The notes: a model not told the origin generated them from the sequence alone. A stretch of 64,000 bases of DNA from Acinetobacter modestus (GCF_014636095.1 NZ_BMDV01000001.1:1-64000), one strand, 5' to 3'. Shown: positions 1 to 8,495, counted from the stretch's first letter. Translations and numbers: made by a program.

Positions 1-69
1 CGGCTGGTCAATCTAAGCAAAAATACCGTGTTGGATATCGTTAAAAGAAGTCGGAGTGAAAATCCTTAG
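1..69 (+). CDS. C-terminal end of a transposon-borne gene (partial)
   Basis: An open frame enters from the left edge and gives 22 residues ending ...RSRSENP before a TAG at 67-69. The stop lies inside the terminal inverted repeat that starts at 65, so this is the last gene of the adjoining transposon. The stretch LSKNTVLDIVKR looks like the recognition helix of a helix-turn-helix, as at the C-terminus of serine resolvases or small regulators. That is an inference from 22 residues only; the protein cannot be identified here. Confidence 0.5.
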   Translation, partial: RLVNLSKNTVLDIVKRSRSENP

Positions 70-102
70 CGTGCTATATTTTCCGTTTCCTGAGACGACC
101 CC
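65..102. mobile_element. 38-bp terminal inverted repeat of a Tn3-family (Tn21-type) transposon
   Basis: Read on the minus strand, this segment begins GGGGTCGTCTCAG, continues with AAACGGAAAAT and ends with AGCACGCTAAG. It is 38 bp long and, from memory, differs from the Tn21 terminal repeat at only a couple of positions. The outer GGGG end faces right, so the transposon body lies to the left, outside the window. TATTA at 103-107 would be one copy of the 5-bp target duplication typical of Tn3-family insertion. The other end is not in the window. Confidence 0.9.
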
Positions 103-320
103 TATTAACGTATAGAAATAAGAATTATGAATTAGTTTTCTACGACCCTGTTCGTCTGATGCAAACCATAAATGATGATTTGCATTCCAGTCAATATTTT
201 ATAGAACAAAATTTAATTGTAATCCCAAACGTAAATAGGGCGAATATTGAAAAAGTAGTTTTAGATCTAGTGAGTCATGAAACTTTAATGGAAAATTTAA
301 AAATAAAAACAGGCTCATGA
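103..320 (+). pseudogene. C-terminal fragment of a gene truncated by the transposon
   Basis: Immediately outside the transposon end an open frame runs from about 105 to a TGA at 318-320, giving roughly 70 residues. It contains YELVFYDPVRLMQTINDDL and later LIVIPNVNRANIEKVVLDLV. The absence of a start codon at the junction and the intact terminator just after the stop suggest the 3' end of a real gene whose 5' part lies beyond the insertion. I do not recognise the family. The alternative is an artefact of an open frame, but the coding-like composition and the terminator argue against that. Confidence 0.6.
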
Positions 321-332
321 GAGCCTGTTTTT
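305..332. terminator. Bidirectional intrinsic terminator
   Basis: A 12-bp perfect stem (AAAAACAGGCTC / GAGCCTGTTTTT) with loop ATGA lies between the truncated gene on the plus strand and the DAHP synthase on the minus strand. It has T-runs in both directions. Confidence 0.85.
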
Positions 333-347
333 GAATCTACTTAAAGA

Positions 348-1439
348 TTAACGATTTGGCAAAACATCTTTTAATGCTTCATGCATTTCCAATAATGCTT
401 TTTCTGTTGTATCCCAATCGATACAACCATCAGTCACAGATTGACCATATACCAGATCACATAGGTTTTCAGGAATATCCTGACGACCGCCTTTAAGGTG
501 ACTTTCAACCATGATACCTACGATTGATTTATTACCATCAAGAATTTGCTCTGTGATGTTTTTGAGAACCAATGGTTGTAAGTATGGGTCTTTATTTGAG
601 TTCGCATGACTGGTATCAATCATGATTTTGTTACTTACTTTTGCTTTAGCTAAAGCAGCCTCTGCATCAGCAACTGATGAAGCATCATAGTTTGGTTTAC
701 CATTACCACCACGTAAAACAACGTGTGCATAAGGATTACCATTGGTATTGATAATTGCAACCTGACCATTTTCATTTAAGCCGAGGAAGCTATGCCCGTG
801 CTTAACCGATTGCATTGCATTGGTTGCAACCGTTAAACCACCATCTGTACCGTTTTTAAAACCAACAGGAGATGATAAGCCTGAAGACATCTCACGGTGT
901 GTTTGGCTTTCTGTAGTACGTGCGCCGATCGCAGACCAAGAAATCAAATCTTGATAATATTGTGGTGAGTTTGGATCAAGCGCTTCAGTCGCACATGGCA
1001 AACCTTTTTCATTTAATTCAAGTAAAAGACCACGACCAATATGTAAACCTTTTTCAATATTGAAAGAGTCATTCATATCTGGATCGTTGATTAAACCTTT
1101 CCAACCGACTGTTGTACGTGGTTTTTCAAAATATACGCGCATCACAAGGTATAAAGTATCTTTTACTTTTTCACTTAATTCTTTTAAGCGATCAGCATAT
1201 TCATTTGCAGCTTTAACATCATGGATTGAACAAGGTCCAATCACAACAAACAAACGTTTGTCATTGCCGTCTAAAATATTACGTACAGTTGCACGTCCTT
1301 GTAACACAGTTTGAGATGCAGCTTCAGATAAAGGAAGATCAGCTTTCAGTTCCGCAGGGGTAATTAAGGTTTGAATGCTTTTAATATTAACGTCGTCGAT
1401 ATCTGGCTGAGAAACTGGATTTGACTGTAGAGTATTCAT
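348..1439 (-). CDS. 3-deoxy-7-phosphoheptulonate (DAHP) synthase, class I (AroF/AroG/AroH type)
   Basis: First enzyme of the shikimate pathway: it condenses phosphoenolpyruvate and erythrose 4-phosphate in the cytoplasm. The sequence has the class I signatures VVIGPCSIHD near residue 68, KPRTTVGWKGLINDPD near 106, ATEALDP and the metal-site region MIDTSHANS. Length (363 aa) fits the family of about 350-360. The N-terminal extension of about 40 residues is where the aromatic feedback site lies in E. coli enzymes, but the sequence alone does not say which amino acid inhibits this isozyme. The start is taken as ATG; a GTG three codons upstream at 1448 is equally possible, and neither has a clear ribosome-binding site. 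It appears to be transcribed alone, ending at the 305-332 terminator. Confidence 0.95.
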   Translation of the reverse strand: MNTLQSNPVSQPDIDDVNIKSIQTLITPAELKADLPLSEAASQTVLQGRATVRNILDGNDKRLFVVIGPCSIHDVKAANEYADRLKELSEKVKDTLYLVMRVYFEKPRTTVGWKGLINDPDMNDSFNIEKGLHIGRGLLLELNEKGLPCATEALDPNSPQYYQDLISWSAIGARTTESQTHREMSSGLSSPVGFKNGTDGGLTVATNAMQSVKHGHSFLGLNENGQVAIINTNGNPYAHVVLRGGNGKPNYDASSVADAEAALAKAKVSNKIMIDTSHANSNKDPYLQPLVLKNITEQILDGNKSIVGIMVESHLKGGRQDIPENLCDLVYGQSVTDGCIDWDTTEKALLEMHEALKDVLPNR

Positions 1440-1494
1440 TGCTGTCACAAATTCAATCGAAAGAAGAGGTTATTTTGTCTACGAATATAGCATG

Positions 1495-1550
1495 AAAAGC
1501 CGATTGATTAACTATCGATTCGCAAAAATTGCGGAAAACAATCGGCTTTT
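1495..1550 (-). terminator. Hairpin downstream of the TauE-type permease
   Basis: Inverted repeat GCCGATTG (1499-1506) / CAATCGGC (1539-1546) flanked by A4 and T5 runs. It separates the minus-strand permease from the DAHP synthase gene. Confidence 0.6.
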
Positions 1551-1556
1551 TCAGAA

Positions 1557-2477
1557 TTAAACCATACTAGATGAATGGCTTGTTTGTTGAACAACAGCAA
1601 CTTTATGGGTTTCAACTGGTTTAGGTTTTGCCTTAACTGGATTAACCATAAAGTTAACACCAAGGGCAAATAATGTAATACCTAAGATTCTACGAATAAG
1701 TCTTTCTGGCATACGTGAACTAATTAAAGTTCCGACAATGATTGCAGGAATAGAACCAACAAGTAACCACATTAATAAATGAAAGTCGACATTACCAGAA
1801 GACATATGACTCAAACCAGCAACAGCTGTTAATAGGACAGCATGTACGACATCTGAACCAATAATACGAATCATCGGTAAGTTAGGAAACATAATTACGA
1901 GCGCCATAATCCCGAAAGCACCAGCACCTACAGAAGACAGGGTAACGAAAATACCTAAAACCATGCCCATGATTGCGATATATAAGCGTTTATGCTGGAG
2001 GGCATGTTGCTCACTTTCCATATTTGCTTGTTCACGATTACGGAAACGATCAAAGAACTTTTCAATTTGGCTACGAAATACAATCGAGATACCTGTCAAG
2101 GTCAACATAAAGCCTAAGACCATAGTCAGCACAGCTTTATAATGCGTTGATTGGCTTAAATAATGTTCTAAAACCCAAGATGTTGCAAAAGATGCAGGAA
2201 TACTTCCAAGTGCAAGCCAAAGTACAATTGGCCATACAATATTTAGTTTTTTAGCATGGACCATTGAACCGCAAAATTTAGAAATAGAGGCATATAACAG
2301 GTCTGTACCGATTGCAATATGAGGTTCAATTTTGAATAAACTAATCAAAATAGGGGTCATTAATGAGCCGCCACCAACACCAGTGATTCCCACACAGAAA
2401 CCAACCAACACCCCAGCTAGAATAAATTCAACAGGACCAAACATAATCAATATGCCTAAATATGCAAAAACCAGCAT
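1557..2477 (-). CDS. TSUP / TauE-SafE family membrane permease
   Basis: Integral inner-membrane protein of the TSUP family (sulfite exporter TauE/SafE). Members move organosulfur compounds, sulfite or related anions, but the substrate cannot be read from sequence. It has about eight hydrophobic segments and the repeated family signature GVGGGSLMTP near residue 33, with GTDLLYASISK just after. A second half (GSVGAG/GSDVVHA) mirrors the first. A cytoplasmic loop near residues 140-165 is charged. The start at 2477 is ATG; an internal ATG at 2444, beginning MFGPVEF, has a better-spaced AGG and is a plausible real start. The C-terminal 30 residues are polar. Confidence 0.85.
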   Translation of the reverse strand: MLVFAYLGILIMFGPVEFILAGVLVGFCVGITGVGGGSLMTPILISLFKIEPHIAIGTDLLYASISKFCGSMVHAKKLNIVWPIVLWLALGSIPASFATSWVLEHYLSQSTHYKAVLTMVLGFMLTLTGISIVFRSQIEKFFDRFRNREQANMESEQHALQHKRLYIAIMGMVLGIFVTLSSVGAGAFGIMALVIMFPNLPMIRIIGSDVVHAVLLTAVAGLSHMSSGNVDFHLLMWLLVGSIPAIIVGTLISSRMPERLIRRILGITLFALGVNFMVNPVKAKPKPVETHKVAVVQQTSHSSSMV

Positions 2478-2687
2478 ATCTTATGCTTTTTTTAGATAAC
2501 TCGTTGTGATGAATAGTGATTTACTTATGCAAAAAAAAGCTAAAGAATGTCGATTAAGGTATAAAAATTGACTGAATTACACAGCCATGTTTCATTAATT
2601 TTCCCCTATGTGTTCGTCGAGTAAATCTTAGCTTGATCAAAGTGATGTAAAACAATTAATTGAAAAGTAAAGTGATTTAAAAATTTT

Positions 2688-2975
2688 CTACTTTGTTAAA
2701 ACTTTATTTTTGTTAGGTTTTAATTGATTAACCCATAACACAAGTAGAAATGTAATTGGTGTCGCAAATAGCCACCAACTTACAAATCCTATAGCGTTTC
2801 CATATTCAAGACAGAGTAGGCTTCCCGCAATTAAAAAGCAGAGGTAAGCAAAAATTTTGAAGAGAGTTTTATAGCGAATGAGATATAGTTGCTTCGTTTT
2901 GCTGATTTGCTTAGAACTACATTTATATAAGAAGGTCATCCCAATCAGTATCAAAATTAGACTCAAAAAAATCAT
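2688..2975 (-). CDS. Small membrane protein, DUF3325-like
   Basis: A 95-residue protein with an N-terminal hydrophobic helix, a basic middle loop and two further hydrophobic stretches ending in a polar tail. Its composition, and its place downstream of a PepSY reductase-like gene and a DUF3649 gene, match the DUF3325 member of iron-uptake-associated operons in Pseudomonas and Acinetobacter. Its start overlaps the stop of the PepSY gene by four bases (ATGA), so the two are translationally coupled. No biochemical function is established. Confidence 0.7.
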   Translation of the reverse strand: MIFLSLILILIGMTFLYKCSSKQISKTKQLYLIRYKTLFKIFAYLCFLIAGSLLCLEYGNAIGFVSWWLFATPITFLLVLWVNQLKPNKNKVLTK

Positions 2976-4528
2976 GCCTTCACCTTATTTTGCGCTAACT
3001 TTGTTTTAATTTTCTGTATGGACTTGTCCTGAATAGGTTGAATATGTCTAAAAATAAAAATAGCGAATACGGCGCAAATGAGCAGGAATAAATCAACACG
3101 CAGAAATAACCAATAACTTGAAAGGTCCGAAATTAATCGATGATTGATGAGATATACAAAGTTATATATTGGTAAAACAACTGCAATCAAACCGAAGAAT
3201 AAAACTTGCGATTTCCATAAATATTGTTTAAGGGTGAGTAGGGCTACAATCAAGCTCAGCATCCACACACTAAAAAAAGTATAAATTTCATAATTTGGGG
3301 TGGTTTCAGTAATATGTATCAATCTATTTGAAAAAAGATAACCTAGCATGGCGATTGGTAAGCCAATAAACGTTGCAACATTCAAACGATCCACTAAATA
3401 AAAACCAAGATGAAACTTCTCAGATTTATTTTGGATTTGGCGCTTCAGACTCCATAGTAGTAGTCCTGACGCAATCATCAAACAACCTAGTATTCCTGAA
3501 CAAAAGAAAGCAAATCGTAGTAGTGGTTGCGCAAATGTAGCCATATGTAGACCATAAACACCTGCATTTAAGGTTGCTACTGCACTATTATTTCTCGTGT
3601 TACCTAAAATTTCTCCAGTACCATCTAAGGTAATTTGTGTCTGATTTAAGGTAATGGAATGATCTTCTAATTGTTTAAAAGTGATTTTTGCTTGATTGGT
3701 ATTTGGATTTTTAACCTCAATCGTTGCTAATTCTTCATTTTCCCATTGCTGTGGTAATTTATCTAATAATACAGTGATTGGCTGCATATCTGTTTGGGTT
3801 GGGGGAGAATCGATATTGGTTGTTTGCGAGATCGTTCTGATCTCCGTGAAATATTGAAATGGCTTTTCAGGATATAATTGTTTCATACCCCACGGTAAAT
3901 ATAAGTAAAAGAAAATAGCTAAACCAGTAAAAGTAATCGTCAAGAAAAAGGGAAGAGCAAGTACAGAGCAAACATTATGAAAATCGAGCCAAGAGCGTTG
4001 TGATTTAAAAGTTCTCAACGTAAAGAAATCCGTAAATATTTTTTTATGGGTAATAATGCCCGAAACCAATGCAACCAACATAATAAAAGTTGCGATACAA
4101 ACGATTAGGCGTCCAATAAGGACAGGTAATCCGTACAGCTGAAAGTGGAAATTATAAAAAAAGTCACCACCTTGTGTTGCAGAAAGTTTAAGTTCTTGAC
4201 CAGTATTTGCATCCAAGTCTCGGCTTTCATAGCCACCTATGCTTTTTTCCCAATAAATTTTATTGACAGGTTCTTCTTTGTTCGCAAGTTTGACATACCA
4301 AGATTTAGCATCAACTGCATTTTTTTCTAAATATTCTGTTGCTGTTTGAATAGCCGTTACTTGATTAATTTGATACTGCGATAGTTGTGGCTGCATCCAT
4401 AAGTTAATCTGATGACGATAATAGGCACTCGTTCCCATCAGAAAAATGGCAAATAAAAGCCATCCAAAAATTAAACCTGTCCATGCATGTAGCCATGCCA
4501 TAGATTGGCGTACACTTTTGTTTTGCAT
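2972..4528 (-). CDS. PepSY-associated transmembrane protein (PiuB-like, iron-uptake linked)
   Basis: A 518-residue inner-membrane protein. The N-terminus has WLHAWTGLIFGWLLFAIFLMGT, a periplasmic PepSY-like region follows, then DFHNVCSVLALPFFLTITFTGLAIFF near residue 190, another segment near 335-360 and four more C-terminal helices. This architecture is that of PepSY_TM proteins, proposed to reduce or process ferric siderophores at the inner membrane; that role is known only for some members. It is the middle gene of a three-gene operon (2 bp after the DUF3649 gene, 4-bp overlap with the DUF3325 gene). The upstream Fur-like box supports iron control. Confidence 0.85.
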   Translation of the reverse strand: MQNKSVRQSMAWLHAWTGLIFGWLLFAIFLMGTSAYYRHQINLWMQPQLSQYQINQVTAIQTATEYLEKNAVDAKSWYVKLANKEEPVNKIYWEKSIGGYESRDLDANTGQELKLSATQGGDFFYNFHFQLYGLPVLIGRLIVCIATFIMLVALVSGIITHKKIFTDFFTLRTFKSQRSWLDFHNVCSVLALPFFLTITFTGLAIFFYLYLPWGMKQLYPEKPFQYFTEIRTISQTTNIDSPPTQTDMQPITVLLDKLPQQWENEELATIEVKNPNTNQAKITFKQLEDHSITLNQTQITLDGTGEILGNTRNNSAVATLNAGVYGLHMATFAQPLLRFAFFCSGILGCLMIASGLLLWSLKRQIQNKSEKFHLGFYLVDRLNVATFIGLPIAMLGYLFSNRLIHITETTPNYEIYTFFSVWMLSLIVALLTLKQYLWKSQVLFFGLIAVVLPIYNFVYLINHRLISDLSSYWLFLRVDLFLLICAVFAIFIFRHIQPIQDKSIQKIKTKLAQNKVKA

Positions 4529-4530
4529 TA

Positions 4531-4824
4531 TTAACTTAAACCTACAGATAAGCCGAATAAAGTACCTGCCAAAATTAAGCTAATCCAAGTGAGTTTTAAC
4601 AAAGAATTCGTGCAGAAACTAACAATGATGAATAGTAAATAAAAAATTATAGAAACAAAGGCAGCCAAATAAATGGCTTCAGCTTTAGCGAATGAATGAA
4701 GAAATAATGCAGTCAGACATAAGCTCAAATACATCATGCAGACGTAACCAACAATAAAGCTAAAGGTAAAGCGGTAAAAAATACTTAGGCGATAGATGAG
4801 CGTAAGTGATGTTGATTTTGCCAT
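4531..4824 (-). CDS. DUF3649-like iron-uptake-associated membrane protein
   Basis: A 97-residue protein with three or four hydrophobic segments and the AKAEAIYLAAFVSIIFYLL region typical of DUF3649 proteins, which lie next to TonB receptor and PepSY genes in other gammaproteobacteria. It is the first gene of the operon, directly behind the Fur-like site at 4865-4879. Its molecular role is unknown. Here the usual TonB-dependent receptor is not adjacent; the only receptor in the window is at 47360-49495. Confidence 0.75.
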   Translation of the reverse strand: MAKSTSLTLIYRLSIFYRFTFSFIVGYVCMMYLSLCLTALFLHSFAKAEAIYLAAFVSIIFYLLFIIVSFCTNSLLKLTWISLILAGTLFGLSVGLS

Positions 4825-4864
4825 AAATGATTTTTAGCTAGCCAATAGGAGAATAAATATCAAA

Positions 4865-4879
4865 TGAAAATGATTATTG
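4865..4879 (-). promoter_or_regulatory. Fur-box-like operator upstream of the PepSY operon
   Basis: The plus-strand bases TGAAAATGATTATTG match the 7-1-7 Fur consensus TGATAAT-N-ATTATCA at most positions. It lies about 41-55 bp before the first start codon of the iron-associated operon. This predicts repression when iron is plentiful. Confidence 0.7.
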
Positions 4880-5071
4880 TTAATATAAATAAACTGAAAA
4901 TAAACTCGCAATCATTTAACTATCGTTAATCAAGATAATTTTTAAAGTAATAAATGGAATTTTAGATCAAACATTATATTCACCAATCTTGAACAATTTG
5001 GATAGCTTATTATGATTCGATGTAAAATCATTTTGTTAGAATCATTCAAATATTTCAGTGAGGCATTGGTC

Positions 5072-6250
5072 TTGTTAAAGCAAAAACTAAAAATTGGTAT
5101 CGTGGTGGGAGAAGTTTCTGGAGATACTCTAGGAGTGAAACTCATGCGCAGTTTTCGCGAACAAGGAATTGATGCTGAATTTGAAGGTATTGGTGGTCCA
5201 CAAATGATTGCTGAGGGTTTCCATAGTTATTATCCAATGGAAATTTTATCAGTCATGGGCATTGTGGAGGTTTTGAAAGATATAAAGAAGTTATTTGCTG
5301 TACGTGATGGTCTAGTTGAACGTTGGACTGAACATCCAGTGGATATTTTTATTGGAATTGATGCACCTGATTTCAATTTACGTCTTTCTAAAACAATAAA
5401 AGAAAAGAATTTACCAATTAAAACAGTTCAATACGTAAGTCCATCTGTTTGGGCATGGCGTCAAGGGCGGGTACATGGTATTAAACGTAGTATAGATTTA
5501 GTGTTGTGTTTATTCCCATTTGAAAAAACATTTTATGAAAATTACGATGTTCCAGCAGCTTTTGTTGGGCATCCACTAGCCAAACAATTACCTTTAAAAA
5601 ATCCAATTGTAGAAGCAAAGCATCAGCTTGGCTTATCTGCACATGAAATGCACGTTGCTTTATTACCAGGAAGTCGAAGAGGTGAAATTGACAGACTATT
5701 GCCTTTGTTAATTGGGGCTGCGGAAATACTACATAAGAAATATCCTGAACTAGAGTTTCTGATTCCAGCAATTAATGATGCTCGAAAACAACAAATTGAA
5801 CATGGTATTCAAAATTTAGATGTCACTTTAAAATCAAAAATTTATATTTTAGAAAATACCGATGCTGAATCTAAAATAGGTCGTATGGTCATGAATGCGA
5901 GTGATATTGTCGCACTAGCATCGGGAACTGCGACGCTTGAAGCAATGTTATTACATCGCCCAATGGTGACTTTTTATAAGTTACATTGGTTAACTTATAT
6001 GATTGCTAAGTTTCTCGTTAAGATTCCATACTACTCTTTACCTAATATCATTGCAGGTAAAAAAGTCATCCAAGAATTAATTCAAGCTGATGCAACACCA
6101 GAACACCTTGCTTCTGAAATTGAAAAATTAATGGATAATGAAACAGCACATATTCAGATGATGCAACATCTAAGCATGCACAAACAATTAATCTCAGGAG
6201 ATACTGAAAATCCTGTTGATGCAATTCTGAATTGTTTAAAAACAAATTAA
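5072..6250 (+). CDS. lpxB: Lipid-A-disaccharide synthase
   Basis: Glycosyltransferase (GT19) that joins UDP-2,3-diacylglucosamine and 2,3-diacylglucosamine 1-phosphate at the inner face of the cytoplasmic membrane in lipid A synthesis. Conserved blocks are GEVSGDTLG near the N-terminus, EGIGGPQM, GIDAPDFN, YVSPSVWAWRQGR, FVGHPLA, LLPGSRRGEI and ALASGTATLEAML. The start is taken as TTG because an AGTGAGG motif sits about eight bases upstream and the 392-aa product then matches the family length; an upstream in-frame ATG at 5012 would add 20 residues with no homology-like character. No other lpx gene is adjacent. Confidence 0.95.
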   Translation: MLKQKLKIGIVVGEVSGDTLGVKLMRSFREQGIDAEFEGIGGPQMIAEGFHSYYPMEILSVMGIVEVLKDIKKLFAVRDGLVERWTEHPVDIFIGIDAPDFNLRLSKTIKEKNLPIKTVQYVSPSVWAWRQGRVHGIKRSIDLVLCLFPFEKTFYENYDVPAAFVGHPLAKQLPLKNPIVEAKHQLGLSAHEMHVALLPGSRRGEIDRLLPLLIGAAEILHKKYPELEFLIPAINDARKQQIEHGIQNLDVTLKSKIYILENTDAESKIGRMVMNASDIVALASGTATLEAMLLHRPMVTFYKLHWLTYMIAKFLVKIPYYSLPNIIAGKKVIQELIQADATPEHLASEIEKLMDNETAHIQMMQHLSMHKQLISGDTENPVDAILNCLKTN

Positions 6251-6256
6251 GTTAAA

Positions 6257-6283
6257 AAAGGTGACATTTCAAATGCCACCTTA
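6257..6283. terminator. Possible convergent terminator hairpin
   Basis: AAGGTGaCAT / ATGcCACCTT with a TTCAA loop and one mismatch lies between the convergent lpxB and DUF2797 genes. There is no strong T-run, so this is tentative. Confidence 0.4.
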
Positions 6284-6287
6284 TCAT

Positions 6288-7157
6288 TTACGTTCTTAAA
6301 ATCATTTCATAGCCTGTGTATTTACGAATATTGATGACACCAATATCGAGTAATAAATATTGCCCTTTAATGCCATGTAAAACACCACGAATTTTGGGTG
6401 TTTTATCCAAATTTAAGGACTTAATTTTTTCTGGATATTGTTCAACTGGGTAAATAAATTCTTTAGGCAATTCATGTTCTAAAAATTCAAGTTCTTCATT
6501 GAATTCTAAGTTTTGGCTAAACTCATCTCGAATCGTTTGAATTTTTGGTGCAAATTCTTCCAAAATCTGGTCACGTTGCTCAATTAAATTCAATGGTTCA
6601 GCTTCACCTTTAAGGAGCTTACGCCAATCCGTCTTATCGGCAATTTGTGTACCAAATAAAGTTTCTAAATGACCAGATAAGCGGCGTGAACCAACTTTTA
6701 AAATGGGTAAAGCTTGGGTTGCACCTTGATCTAACCATCGAGTTGGCATATTAACGATACGAGTAATTCCAATTTTTAGTGCGCTTGAATTAGCTAAATA
6801 TACAATATGAGGTTGGAAACAAACCTTATGTGCAAATTCATCTTCACGACAAGTTCCAAGATGATAATGGCAAGTCTCAGGTTTCATAATACAAAGATCA
6901 CATTCAGCTTTGGTCTTGAAGCACTTGAAACAGTGACCTTGTGAATATGATTTTGGAGTCTTTGCACCACACGAAGTACAAAAAATATTTCCAGTCCATT
7001 CAATTTCTAATTCTTGACCTAGTACGAAGGGTAGATCAGTTTCTGAACGATCTAATATAAATTTATATTCAACATTTGCCTTGCTGGTTGGTTGATCAGT
7101 TACACTATGCGTTTTGAGCGCTGCGTGCATTTTGTGACAAATGCCTTGTAGTTCCAT
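6288..7157 (-). CDS. DUF2797 zinc-binding protein
   Basis: Uncharacterised family. Cysteine pairs CTSCGAKTPK and HCFKCF form an N-terminal zinc-ribbon-like element near residues 60-85, followed by further Cys/His (CDLCIMKPETCHYHLGTC). The central stretch IVYLANSSALKIGITR with TRWLDQGA resembles a GIY-YIG-type fold. The ATG at 7157 is preferred because GAGAG lies eight bases upstream; a TTG nine codons earlier (7184) has no ribosome-binding site and would almost abut the divergent gene at 7196. The function is unknown; a nucleic-acid role is only an inference from the ribbon and GIY-YIG resemblance. Confidence 0.85.
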   Translation of the reverse strand: MELQGICHKMHAALKTHSVTDQPTSKANVEYKFILDRSETDLPFVLGQELEIEWTGNIFCTSCGAKTPKSYSQGHCFKCFKTKAECDLCIMKPETCHYHLGTCREDEFAHKVCFQPHIVYLANSSALKIGITRIVNMPTRWLDQGATQALPILKVGSRRLSGHLETLFGTQIADKTDWRKLLKGEAEPLNLIEQRDQILEEFAPKIQTIRDEFSQNLEFNEELEFLEHELPKEFIYPVEQYPEKIKSLNLDKTPKIRGVLHGIKGQYLLLDIGVINIRKYTGYEMILRT

Positions 7158-7195
7158 CAATAAACTCTCATCTTTCTCAATCAAGGGTTGCAGTT

Positions 7196-7657
7196 ATGGC
7201 TGAACAAAATGTCATCACTTCTATGCTAGACGATTTATCTAAAGAACAGCCCATTCATACTGCACTTTGTATCGGTCAGCAAATTGATCAAAATGCTGAA
7301 ATTCAATGGCATCATTTTAACGTAACTGACTTTTTAAATCTGCCATTTACACAACGTTATGATTTAGGTTTTGTATTATTTGATACAGAGCAAATGCAAA
7401 ACATCACTGAAACACATAAAGCACAGCTTTTAGTGAAGTTACGCGACTTAATGGCAAAAAGGATTGTTGTTGTTAGTAAACGAAATGATGAAAAGCTATT
7501 ACGTTCACTAGGTTTTACTCAACTTATTGATAAAACTACTCATGATAGTGATTTTGCTCTATGGCAATTCAATATTTTAACTTATAAACATGTTCCTGAT
7601 TGGTTTAACTCTAAATTTTGGGCAAATCCAGAAAATTGGAATAAATTTCGTTGGTGA
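7196..7657 (+). CDS. DUF6231-like uncharacterised protein
   Basis: A 153-residue cytoplasmic protein with no signal peptide or membrane segment. The C-terminus YKHVPDWFNSKFWANPENW is the hallmark of a small family seen in Pseudomonas and Acinetobacter (DUF6231). The middle (YDLGFVLFDTEQM, AKRIVVVSKR) suggests an alpha/beta fold. It is divergent from the DUF2797 gene, sharing a short promoter region. No function is known to me. Confidence 0.75.
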   Translation: MAEQNVITSMLDDLSKEQPIHTALCIGQQIDQNAEIQWHHFNVTDFLNLPFTQRYDLGFVLFDTEQMQNITETHKAQLLVKLRDLMAKRIVVVSKRNDEKLLRSLGFTQLIDKTTHDSDFALWQFNILTYKHVPDWFNSKFWANPENWNKFRW

Positions 7658-7670
7658 TTTCTTAGACTTT

Positions 7671-7695
7671 ACTGCGGCTCTGATTAAGCCGCAGT
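7671..7695 (+). terminator. Hairpin after the DUF6231-like gene
   Basis: Perfect 9-bp stem ACTGCGGCT / AGCCGCAGT with a 7-base loop, 13 bp after the stop codon. The T-run is weak. Confidence 0.6.
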
Positions 7696-7815
7696 TATAA
7701 AATAATAATAAGCTGATGAAATGTTCTTGCAAATTTTAACACTTTAACTTTGTTTTCATACTGAAAATCAGCGTATGCTTTTCGAATAAATAATTCTAAC
7801 TGGAATATAAAAACC

Positions 7816-8436
7816 ATGACAGATTTGACAAATATCGTAGAGATTTTAGCGAAACAGGCTTTAGGCGGTCAGCAACAATCAGGTCAGGGTGGTGGTTTAG
7901 GCGGAATTTTAGGTTCGGTATTGGGACAGCTTGGTGGACAACAGCAACAAAATACCCAAAACCAGCAACAAGGTGGTCTAGGCGGAATTTTGGGTTCTGT
8001 ACTGGGTCAATTAGGTGGTGGTAATACTTCAACACACAGTAATGCAGCAGGTGGTAACACAGCACAAACATTGTTAATCGCCGTTTTGCCTTTAATTCTT
8101 GCATGGATTCAAAAACAGGGGGGCTTACAAGGGGCATTAGATAAACTAAAAAGTACAGGTTTATCCAATCAGGTAAAGAGTTGGGTCGATCCTCAACAAG
8201 CAAATGCTCAAGATGTTCCAACCCAAAATATTCAAAGCTTGTTTGATGATCAAGATATCGAACAGGTTGCTCAACAAGCACAAGCGCCAAAGCAAGAAAT
8301 TTATAGTGCGATTGCTTCTGTACTACCTCAAGTGATTGATTCTTTGACTCCGCAAGGAAGTAATACCAATCCCCAAGAAGCAAATCAAGATATTCAACAA
8401 ATATTGAATTTGGTGAGTGGTTTTTTAAAAAGATAA
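7816..8436 (+). CDS. DUF937 (YidB-like) protein
   Basis: A 206-residue soluble protein. The N-terminal third is Gly/Gln rich and holds two copies of the module GGLGGILGSVLGQLGG. The hydrophobic segment LLIAVLPLILAWIQKQGGL near residue 90 and the helices after it, including KSWVDPQQANAQ, are typical of DUF937/YidB proteins, whose role is unknown. Low-complexity Gln stretches separate the modules and look like a recent internal duplication. It is a single gene with its own terminator at 8447-8474. Confidence 0.85.
   Translation: MTDLTNIVEILAKQALGGQQQSGQGGGLGGILGSVLGQLGGQQQQNTQNQQQGGLGGILGSVLGQLGGGNTSTHSNAAGGNTAQTLLIAVLPLILAWIQKQGGLQGALDKLKSTGLSNQVKSWVDPQQANAQDVPTQNIQSLFDDQDIEQVAQQAQAPKQEIYSAIASVLPQVIDSLTPQGSNTNPQEANQDIQQILNLVSGFLKR
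7893..8019 (+). repeat. Internal tandem duplication in the DUF937 gene
   Basis: A ~45-bp unit encoding GGLGGILGSVLGQLGG occurs at about 7893-7937 and again at about 7974-8019, separated by a Gln-rich linker. The copies differ mainly at third codon positions, so the protein repeat is maintained. Confidence 0.75.
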
Positions 8437-8446
8437 GTATATAAAA

Positions 8447-8474
8447 ATAAAAGGGCGAAACGCCCTTTTATTTA
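8447..8474. terminator. Convergent intrinsic terminator
   Basis: Stem TAAAAGGGCG / CGCCCTTTTA with loop AAA, between the DUF937 gene and the porin gene. It has A/T runs on both sides and can serve both. Confidence 0.85.
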
Positions 8475-8495
8475 ACATTTGAAATAAACTTCTGA

